DNA from: Endomychus coccineus
Lineage: Eukaryota; Arthropoda; Insecta; Coleoptera; Endomychidae
NCBI GenBank assembly: GCA_958510875.1
Contig: OY294068.1
Coordinates: forward strand, 166,169,962 to 166,233,961
Reading direction: 5' to 3'
Length of the DNA: 64,000 nucleotides
This document shows positions 28,601 through 40,600 of this stretch, in pieces. The position numbers and the translations under genes are program-made. The notes below the pieces were generated by a model. It searched no databases. It was not told the DNA's origin and saw nothing but the letters and a program-made list of their open reading frames with translations. Within the stretch, counting starts at the first letter, position 1; each line of letters begins with the position of its first letter.

Positions 28601-31600
28601 TTTGTATGTGTGTCGATCTGCATGTTTCCATGAAAATATATTATTATTATTATCATGTAACTGTCTGTTTGTATACCGACAATATTATTATATATTATGT
28701 GTGTATGTGTGCCCATATGCATGTTCAAGATGATCGAAATCAAATTTTGTAGAGATTAATATAGCTTCTAATAAATCGAGTTAGAACTTTATAAAACGCT
28801 CAAATTCTGGTTTCACCTTGATGATGATGCTAAAGTCGGTGAAAACCTTCGAACACGTTACAGACACCATGATAGTTCAAACACGTGACAGGCGAGTCGA
28901 GCATGTGACAGACTACTCGAACACGTGACAGACGACATGACAGTTCACGCAGGTCACAGACGACTCGAACGCTTGACAAACGCCATGGCACCTCGTCTAT
29001 AATATCTAGAAACAGCCTGAGCCTCCAACATAAGCCCCCTCATTAAAAAAACAGTAAAGTTTACATACACTACGGCAGCTTAGCGATATTCTATAACCCA
29101 CATTCCACGTTGAGTGATTAATATTTATGACCCAAGTCCCCTAATAGCAGTTCAACTATAGTTGTTGGGGTAACAAAGGAAAATGTTCTTTTTACTTTAT
29201 ATTCCTTCTACTATGACTAAACAAACAAATAAGTGTCTTGACTTCCGCGGATAGCTAATCTTGAAAATTCTTGGCTACAAGATGGTTTCCGCATTTCAAT
29301 AGCACGACGTTTCACCAACCATTACAGGTGGCATCTTTGGAGCAAGCTTCAGGCATGAGCTGAAACTGATTCCGGTATTTATTGTTGGAAAAAACCTTCA
29401 CTCTGCACAGTTCACTGCCTTTATTCCGGTGTTCTGGCACATCAAACAACAGCAGGGACAGGGCCAGATCAGTGTTAACCACCGGAATAAAGGCAGTAAA
29501 CTGTGTAACGTGAAACTTTTTTCCTACAATAAATACCGCTACAGAAGACAGAAAAAATCAGTTTCAGTTCAAACCTCAAGCCTGCCTTGAAGATGCCACC
29601 TGTAATGTTTGGCGAAACGTCGGCATCAAGTCGTGCTATTGTGACGCGGAATTCATCCGGAAGCCAAGAATTTTCAAACAAACTTTCTTGGACAATATTT
29701 TTCTAAGCGAACTTGAACTTGAAATCAAAATTAAAACAGTTTCCAAAAGTTTGGCACAGATATATCGATGATATTTTCGACATTATATGGAGAAAAATTG
29801 ATTCAACATGGTTTTTAGTACATTCTCAATAGCCAATTTGATTCACTTCACTGTAGAAAAAGAAGAAAGACAGAAAATGTATAATAACGAAGTTGAGAAA
29901 CTTCTGCAAATAGCTATGTACTATGGTTACTACAAATCTTTGAGTAGTAGCAATGAGTTAATTTCTAAACAGAAACGGACAATGAAACGCAACCAATTAA
30001 CCAAATTAGAAACTTCAGTTTCGAATATAATTCAGTGAACTTCAAGAGTGTCACTTATAGTCCAGGCAACGAACCGGAAAATAAAAAAAAAATATTTTAA
30101 GCTGGAATTTTTAATTTTTTTTGCAGTTTGTTCCTAATACCCCATAGATCCATGACTATCAAGACCGCGGGGGTCGACCTTCCTACCCCCTCAAAATGGG
30201 GTTTCAACCCATCAGAGGAGCATTCTTATAAAAACAATCCAAAAGTTTAGGAAATTAATGAATTAAGAGCCGAAAATGACCCCTAGTATATATTTGGGTC
30301 GCTGATCACGATTTTCCGAGAATACTAACTACCTTCCCAACATTTGGAAACCCATTCTCGAAAATTCCACTTCGCACATGATCACACAACGACAGGGTCA
30401 GGTACCAGAACGGATTTAACCACCGAAATAAAGGCAGTTAACTGTGTAGCGTGAAGGATTTTTTCCTACAATAAATATCGCTACGGAAACCAGTAGAATC
30501 AGTTTCAGTTCAAGCCTCAAGCCTGCCATGAAGATGCCACCTGTAATGGTTGGCGAAACGTCGTCATCAAGTAGTGCTATTGTGACGCAATCCATCCGGA
30601 AGCCAAGTTTTTTCTTGATATGAAACTGTCAGTTGTTCGTATATCAACATGTTCAATGGAAATTATTGACCTTCATTTCTTCATTATATTTCGGTGTAAG
30701 ATTGACACACCAAATGTACTCATACGATTGAATTATTGAATCTGATTCTTCTACTGGTTTCACTAAATTTTCTGTTGATGTCCTCAGAACAGCTTGTGTT
30801 CCATAAGAGGAAGAGTTTTCAGCTTGATAAAAGTAGAAAATCATTCAAACACTAATAATATTGTGTTAATTATTTCAATTTACTAAATGCTTTAACAGGA
30901 TATTACTATTATTTTTCTAAGGCACCGTTCAATTGTTTGGAATTCAAATATGGGTCAAATGTTTACGCAGGTCCCGGAAGTATTCTCAATGTAGACTCAT
31001 ATTAATCAATCGAGGATTTAGATGGGGATCCCTGTACCATGCACCAAATACATTCCAGAACTCCGAAAGTTCAAGAACCTTTCCCTCACGTAATGATTTC
31101 TCTAAAAATACTTCTTAGATTCACGAATTCCATAGGTTTATTCCAAAAACAATTCTATAGATAATATTCATAATTTGTCAGAAAATATTAGGATGGTTGT
31201 ATTTGATAATGCATTTGCTCTTGTTTGGGTAATTTTTTATTATTATCGAATGAAAAGTTATTTTTTATGTAATAATAATTGAATCTACCCGGCGTTGCCA
31301 GGGCTTATGTTAAAAACTGTATTAGAGATTGTAGATGGAAAAGGAATAAATCATTAAAATCTATTCTTCGCCGCCGCGATGGTATATTCCCCTCTACTTT
31401 TAAAACCATGCATATTTCAAATGAGTAGAAACGACTAGTGAGTCAAAACTTCAAACGAAAAATGTTGAGATTAAAGTTTAACAATATCTGCCCGTTGTTC
31501 ATGCGTATACGCCCCATAACTAAAATCCTTTTTGTTTTTACTTATTCACAAAGAAGCAAAAAACTAGCGAAATAACTACAGCCTTTCATGGCCGACTTAA

Positions 31601-34600
31601 TTTTGCCGCACTCTAGTTACACGGAGTTGTGACTCATTAGGCGAAAAAGTCTACACTTAAGAATGACGAGATAATTGTCGAAACGAAGTAATAATTGTTT
31701 TCCGTATATCAAGATGATACACGAAGTAACAGCTTCAACTATCAATTTTTTATCTATTTTTGTTGGTGTATAAACATAGTAATGACTATTGTGTTAATGG
31801 GAAATATAGTCACGTATCTTCTCTATTTCGATTTCATTTACATGTTTGAAGTGACATGGTTCCTTTTTTGTTTCAGAATTATTCATTTGGGACAATTTGT
31901 ACCAAAAAGAAAGTTCTTACCGCTTTGAAGATTTTTTCTGGACTGGTTCAGGAGATGAAGATACATATATTACTGATGATTCCTGGGTAATCGAAACTCC
32001 TCCCACAATTTACGAAACAAAAACAGTTACAACTACTGTTTTTACTGCTGCTACCACAACGCATCAGAATGAGGTATTTATAATAAGTAATCTGAAATAA
32101 AAGTCAGTTGTTGTGATTATTAAGGAAATTGTTTAACATGTAAAATATTTTTAGTCTAGTAAATGAAGCATTTTCACTACCAAACGGATTCAGATTTTGA
32201 TGAAACTTGGCTTGCACCATTTTTGAAGTAAGTCAATAACAATATGTCGTCATTGTGGGTCCGCCATTTTAAATTGAAAAATTTTAATGACAGATTCATA
32301 ATAAGCGACTCAAAAACCCCTGGATAATAATGTTCAAGAAACAGGATTGATAGAATGCGAGTTATTTTTAAATTACCCATTTAAAGAGACTCCGGCGCGA
32401 CCATATTTCAAATTGTCATGGAAAATCGCACATACATATCTCGGAAAATAGGCATTTTGAGAAAAATTATAATCAATGAAAAAACGGTTACTTAGATCTT
32501 ATCTATAAGCTTTAAGTTGTTGAATTGTATAAGAAACATCATTCCTACCTCACTCCTTCTTCAAACAAAATGTGATTTACCGGTTGTTCATGGAAAACAT
32601 GAAAAATATTGATTTTTACATGACAAACAAATTTCGAATATAAAATTATAATTCTTTCGAGAATTGCCAATTTTTCGATTTTGATACCGTTTTTGAAAAA
32701 ATGAGTTGAAAAGGTTATTTTGATTCCAAAAACCGGAAAATATTTTTGCTTTTTATATTGACAGGTTCTTACTGTTTCCTGACCTTAAAATTTTTTTGGC
32801 CAATAGCTCTGCATCAAATAATGAGCACGGTTTCGTACGTCCCACATAGCATGCTGGACACCATATGAACCAGAGAGATGTAAGGATAGACAGTGCGAGC
32901 GGGCTCAAGATATATAATCGGATGGTGGAGGGAGTTTTATTCAGCGAGAAATCCACTACTCCTCAACAGCTTATATTGTATACTACAGTGTGTGGGCCGA
33001 TATTTAGTAAAGAGAGCAGATGAATCTTTTAGCTGTTAGTTTTTTTAACGTTACGCTTATGGCGCTAGCGCACTCTATCCTTACATCTCTCTGATATGGA
33101 CCTACTCACCAAACTTCATCAAAAGCCGAATCGTCCAAAGTGACGATTAGTAATCTGGATCTTTTTTCGGGTTCATTGACTGGTCATTACTGTGGAGTAA
33201 ATTTCCTGCATCAAAAGCGAAGACTCGAGGCTGAAATATAGTGACTCAATCCTCTGGACTAACTGGAGAAGCCAGAGAAACAAAAACAATTGAAGATGCT
33301 TGGAAATTGTATTTTCCCGAGAAATAGTTGAGCACACAAACAAATCTATTCAAAAGTTTTGAATAAAAAATCTTTAATTTTTACTCACCATTGCAGGCTG
33401 GTACGCTAGATTTATTTATTCACTATAAACGGGAACTAAAGAACAGAAAAGTGAGCATGTCGTCGATTTGACCGGAGTGTGGCTATGGCTTAATTTTTTG
33501 TTGACTACACGAGTGAAAACCTATAAAATATGCACTAGTGGTGAAATGTTGGGAGAAGAGACGGAATTTTTCTTGACAGCTTAGAAGTTATAGGCCCAAG
33601 GAAAACAGTTCCACAACATTGCTAGTCTCCAAACATATGAACAGTACTCCAAGACAGGTCGAATCTGAGCCTTATATATTATGAGGAGCTGCTGAGATTT
33701 AAAGTAGCTCTTGGCGCGGAATAGAAAACCAAGTTTTTGTGAAGCGGTTTTTGCAATGGACCTCACATGATCGTCCCATCAGAGGGTGCTGTTAGTAGGG
33801 ATACCGATCATGGATATAAAGGATTTCATAGAAATAGTTCTACCTGACATCATCATCTTGAGGATTGTGGTATTCGCCTTCTTCTTAAGAATACAAGCTT
33901 GAGTTTCGGTTGTATTCAAATCTACCAGATTATCAGATTCCTATATTTTAGAATAGTTGCCAGCTCTTCAATAATTGCGTCGATCTTTCTCTGGAAACGA
34001 GGATCACAATGGTCTTAGTGTCGTTTTACCCAGGGTACCGAAATACCTCTGGGTGGTCCTCTTTGGGAACCCGATTTTTTCAAATAATATTCGTATGTCA
34101 GTCTTTTCATACAATGTTTACTATCTGTCAATAGGACAGCATTATACATTTTTTACTCGTTTTCTGTAGGACTTTCATTAATTTTTTTTTCATGAAATTG
34201 ACCTCTTATTTAAAATTGCATAGGTGATTAACAATTGTCGGAAAAGTTGTAAAGCAACTTGTACAATCACATGAACCACATGTGCCTCTATTAAGAATTC
34301 ATAGTTGATTACATTATTCGAGTGCACGAACAATTCCTTAGATTGGAAAGCGATTAATTCATGAATAATTTCAAGTTGTATGAAGTTCAGGTGTACAATC
34401 CACCCTCGAAACAGTTCTTATTAATTTCGTCACAACAAATAACACGATATGGTTGTATGAATCCAAATATATCATTCGTACGAATAATCTAATTTCAAGC
34501 TATCATGTTACTATACTGGAAAGATTCAAGGGATAAATGTAGTATGTATTCCAACAATTAGTGAAAGTACAAAAATTCTGGATATTCTTGTAAACGGAGA

Positions 34601-37600
34601 TTTAACTTAACTCTGCAACATGCTAAAATCTCTCAAATCTAATGGGTCATTGATTGGATTATTTGAAGAATTGTTGTGCTATTAACGGTGGACACCTTGT
34701 TATCACACTCAAATTCAAGGTCTCTCAAAACTTAGTTGGCTGAACTCACCTGCCGAAGAGTATTCACCTGCAATTAGTGCATTTCATCCATGCGGCATGC
34801 TCTCTTGCAGCCGAAATCATAGAGGCGAAAGAAGTATCATCGAATGTCTTCCTACCTTGAGGAATTCTGCTACACATATTTCTGAAATTAATCTTGTCGC
34901 TTAACTGATAAGAAGGTGAATTATGCATAATCAAGATCTCGACCCAGATTCTGCAAATTATTCTACACGAATGAGGAGAGACATATTGATTTGCATTCTT
35001 GAAGTTAACAATATGGATCGTTAATTATTAGCCCATGAGAATTGTCTCCAAAGATGGTACTATGGCTTCACATAGCACTGATCTGGTTGCCCAGTATCAG
35101 GCAGAAGACCTCAATGAAACAACATGAACAAAGAACCTCGTGCATCAGCCTTACGGCAGCCAGGCAAACAACACCTATCGTAGTGCTAGAAGCAATACTT
35201 TACCTCCCATACATCTCGACTATCAAATAGAGGAAGTGGCTATAACATTTGCTCTATAGCTGAATTCACTAGCACTACAAGGGTAACAAGGAAGGCAAAC
35301 AATGTCACCTCCTGCATGAGAAAAAAGAAGAACACCTTCTCTACATTGGGAACATACTCTCACTACGTCTTCGATTTAACTTAACATATCCCTAACAATA
35401 CCACTAAGAAAATATACAACAGTACGTCTTCGTAAATCTGCACTATTATGTATGAATAAATGGTAAAAGGAATTCTGAATCTCAAAATCAGCAGTAAAGG
35501 CATTTTAAGCCGTACAGATAGTAGAGTGCTACAATACTAGCGATAATTGGGAAAAAATCACCTCCAACCTAGTATTAGAGAGCCACAAGACCGTAAGCCA
35601 AGTAGCAAACTTTAACGATATGGAGCTATGTTGGGTAACGAGATACGACACAACAGGAGGCAATCATAAGGCAGATGAGCTGACTCACCAGGAATCCGCC
35701 AAGGGAAATCCTGATGAAAGATCAATAATAGCACCATTATTTAAACCGCCGTTGCCAACACTAGAGAGTCTATGTTGGGGAAACTCCCGATCATGGGCAG
35801 AATCAAGGATGCCCTTCCGAAGTATGTTCGTCCAACTCATAGGGTAAGTGGACAAATAGGAACACACCGAATGAGGAGGTACAATAATCCTAATGAGGTC
35901 TAAGTACTCTGTACAATAGCTCGAGCTCCTACCTCAATCCGGCACACGGGTTTCCAGACCCGGTGCCTCCAAGCCTAGATTCACCCTGAACCACATGAAG
36001 ATAATAGGTCATTTCCCACTTTGAGCATTAAGGGGGGGTTATTCCATCGAGTCCAAAGGAAATTCATGACTCTTACGACTCTACAAATGTTATAATAAGT
36101 TTTCCCTCTTCCCAGTCAGCTGTATCAGCCTTACTAGAAAGGTTTAGTAGGATTTTTCTTTGTAGTTGTGGTGTATTATTCAAATGATTTGCTCACAAAC
36201 TTGTATTCACCCATTTTGTGTCAGTTGACTCCAATCGATTATTGAATGTGAATACATAAAAAAAATGCAGCTGAAATGTCTGGTAAAAGTCGTCAATGTG
36301 AATTATTTCAATACAGTTCACTGCAGAAAATAACCAGCCAGTTCAGCGTACACGAAACATTTTAGACTCAGTACATTTATAAAATTTGATAAGTTAAAAT
36401 GGGATTTCGGAGCAGTAAAATAACTATTTGGTCAGTATTTCTATTTCCATTAATAATTGTGAATATAATGTAAAATTAATGAAATGTCAGTATGATTAGC
36501 TGGTAATAAATCTGCAAATCACAGTAAGAATCAACAAATGGCCAGAATCAATAGTCGATAACAAATAACCTACTAACCTAGTATTCCCAAAAAGATATAA
36601 AAATGTAACAAACTAACAATCAGTTACAAAAACAAAGTTTCAAATAACCTACTAACAGAGTATTATTAAAAATTTAACAAACTAACCCGTGATAACGTTA
36701 CCGCTAGGAGTTTCCTGCATGTGTACAAGGGCAAGGAAAATTAATCAATTACAATTAACATCTATTCCCAAACTAACCTGCGGTAACGATACCGCTTGGA
36801 GTTTCGCTTGCTATTTGGGAATAATAATGCAAAGAAGGTAAACAATGGGTTACCCTCAGCAGGAGATAAATCGGAAATTAATAAAATACTTTTTCATTCA
36901 TGCATTTCCATCTCTTCTAAATTATGTAGATATTCGTCTGCATTTTGTTTTAAAAAGGGATAAGCTTTCTTGAGAAATAATGTGACCTGTATTCAAAATA
37001 TGTTGGGCTAACGCTGATTTTTCACTAATATTTTTTTCTTCATATGAGCAACATTTTCTTTATACATATAACATGTTCCTTCTAGTTTGACCCACATAGA
37101 ACGTCTCATAATCGATTTTGTAACTCCCGAATTTGGCGAAATCGGAAAATATAAAGGTGTTGCCTAAACTGAAATGTTGATGTCCCCGATACAAACTTCA
37201 CAGAATACGTGATCCTTACATTTTTATGTATGAAGCAAAATTATTTCACTTTTAACAAAAATTACTGAAACAAACAAGCGGATGTGCAATGGGCAACCAG
37301 TCTCTCCTTTTTTGGCCAATATTTTTTTAATCGAACTTGATACCTCCTTAAAATCAAAACTAAATAATGTATCTGTAAATTTAAATAAGTTCACAAAAGT
37401 TTGGTATAGATACGTTGATGATACTTTCGTGATTATAAGTGACGATTTTGGTTTACATCACTTTTTGAAGACGTTTAATAGTCTATTTGATTCACTGGAA
37501 TTCACTGTCGAAATAGAGAAAGATAAACCGGTTCGTTTCGTTGATATGAACATTGTAAAGGATTTCGACATATACAGATAACCCACTCAAACAAATAGAT

Positions 37601-40600
37601 ATACTCCAGCGGATTCAGCTACACCATTTACTTATAATATAACTCCATTTATTAGTCTTGTTCATAGATTATTGAACGTTCCTTTGAGCCATCAAAAGTA
37701 TAACAACGAAGTTGAGAAACTTCAAACAAATACCGTTGGACGATGGTTACGACAAATCTCTGATCAATAATTTGAAAATTGGAACGCAACCAACCAACAA
37801 ATTAAAGCCATTACCTTCAAATATTTTAATAAAACTAAAATTCTTTAAATTATCACCCTTCAGTAGTTATTAAATTCCATAATTTGCAATGCTACCAGAT
37901 GTTTCAACTGTTTTGGCAGAAGTACCTCTTTCTCTAGTACAGTGGGTGGGAAAGGTCCTCAGTACTTTAAACGTATTTTTAGTGGATAAGGGTGATTATT
38001 TCTAATCAATAGTGTTATAATATATCCACAGTTTGAACTCTTTATAGGAATCCCTTTGAGCCAGCGAAATTATAACAACGAAGTTGAGAAACTTCAGCAA
38101 ATTGCGTTGGATAATCGTTACCAAAAATCTTTGATCAATAATTTAATTTCGAAACAAAAAAGGTAATTGGAACGTAACCAACTAACCAAATTAGGGCCAT
38201 TACCTTCAAATACTCCAATAAAATTAAAAAGTTTCACTCATCATTCTTCAGTAATTAATAAATTCCATAGCTTGTTTTCTAAATTTGCAATACAACCAAT
38301 TTATAGATGTAAGAACAAGCCAAAAAAACGTTTAGGCAACACCTTTGATAAAGTTTCGGAATTCGACAAATCCGGGATTTACAAAATCTATTGTGAGTCG
38401 TGTTCAAAATGCTATGTGGGTCAAACTAGAAGGAACATTTTAACTAGTTATAATGAACATTTTGCCCATGTAAAGAAAAATAATGGTAAAAAATCAGCGG
38501 TAGCAGAAGATATTTTGAATACAGGTCACACCATTTCTCAAGAAAGTTTACCACTTTTAAAACACAGTACGAACAAATATCTAGGTAATTTAGAAAGGAT
38601 GGAAATGTATAAAGGAAAAAGCAATTTATTAAATTTTAATTTATCTCTGATGATGGCTACTTGGTAGCCGAAAAGTCCCCAGTACTTTTACAGTATTCTT
38701 AGTGGATAAGGTTGATTATTATTATTATTATTATTGTAATAATCTGAAAAGCTGGTATTTGGGAGCAATTGAATAAACTTATTTATATGGTTATTGCACA
38801 CAAGCCAGGTAAACCAAATTCAGCTCAGATATTACTAGGTTATGTATTTTTATTGTTCCCTCAGGTCAAAGCCCTATGGGATCCAATGAGGCTACGGAGA
38901 GTGAAAACCTTATTGTAACTATTGCTATGATAGCTACCCTTCTATGCAACTCGAGGGTTGCAGAGATAGTAGAATGCAGGGTACACTACGAGAAGTGCCC
39001 TGTCGTTGGTAGTATGGTTTAAAATTAGCTGCCACCAGTCCCCTTTTACAGATGTTTTAGAGAATAGTTCAGGGAACGGAACTAGACTCGAAGGAGTTCC
39101 TCTCCAGTAGCACTTGGTATAAATAGTTTAGTAGCGGGGCCCTTCCTGGCCGATTTATACACTAGGCTAGTATGACAGCTTCACGTTGCTGAAGATGTTC
39201 GGAGTGACAAACACGACAGGATTGTTCACCTCCACTACAAGGTTATCTAAGGGATGGTGTTTCAATGAAGAACAATGAGAACAGTATAAGTTGTATATTG
39301 GAGAAAAGTTAATTGTATACAAAAATAAAACAATAAAGATTACACGGATGTATATATAAGTATATATACTAAGTCCCATACATATAAACTTAAAGGGAAA
39401 AATATGTCATATAACCAACAAGAACAAACAATGAATTTAAATTAAGCCAATTTAATTTTGATGCTAGATATCTGAATAGTATATAAAAAAACAATATATA
39501 ATAAATTGCATAAGACTTTATCGAGACCGATCAATCAGTGAATTATTGATTTGCCTGATGTAACGAAGCCAGGGAGTTGTTTCTTTGGGGGCTAACCTTA
39601 ATTCTGAAATGGATCTACCACTCTGACGGAGTAACTATGGTTATAAAGTGAACCAGAGGGGCCACTGATAGTAAGATTGAGATCCCCGAAGGGTGACTCT
39701 CTAAATAGATCCCCTGTTGTTTTTATCCACAGCTACCTGGTTCGTTATGTATCGGTAGATCGAGTGAATTACACAACAAATAATCAATACAATGAAACTC
39801 TAGTTGTCCCGATGAACTCAAACACTTTCTGTCAAATTAGCCGCTGATGGCTAACTCTCCCTGTCCTTAAAGATCAGGGTCTCAATAGGGGTTTTTAGAC
39901 CCCTTGAACTTCCAGATAAAAATTAATAATAATAATAACTACCCTTGTAGCAACTTTTGAATAGTGAGCTATCCCCAAATAATTATATCTTTGACCCTAC
40001 AATTACGGTAACACTGATTCCAATTATACCTATCCTAAGTAGGTCCCTTAAATACACTATAAAATATGAGAAATTCGCAGATGGATCGATACACTTCTAG
40101 TAAGTCAAAATACCCTATTAATGCTTACATTTACCGGGGTGATGACCTCAGAATTTTTAGCTTGAACACAGACTAAACAGCTTTCTCTAAAGACTTACCC
40201 TGACTTAGTACTTAATCCTTAATCCACAGGGTAACTTAGACACTTGAGCTTACACTTCACGGCTTACACAAAATGTATTACGCGGCGTCTTTTTGTTAAT
40301 TTTATAAATTACACCACGAAGCTAGTTCTCTCTCGCACCCAGATCAAAATTATCTAAACGTTAAAGGCAACAAATTCTCCAAAATATCAAATTACTATAG
40401 ACTTCTATCATCAAGTTACTAATGACGTTCTCCACAATTTCTTTTATAGGTTATTATAGATTCTAGTTACCAAATAATATTCCCTAAATAGCAAATGATA
40501 TTAAAGTAAAATGTAAGTTCTCTTGAACTGGTACTTGAAATGATTTAAGGTGAATGAAAATAAACTATAAGAATGATACAAATTGATTTGAATGACTTAA

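Noticed and set aside
39167..39379. Short ORFs within the LTR (39167-39379, 40692-40964 and copies)
   Set aside because: Present three times only because the LTR is repeated; no domain, and LTRs rarely code.
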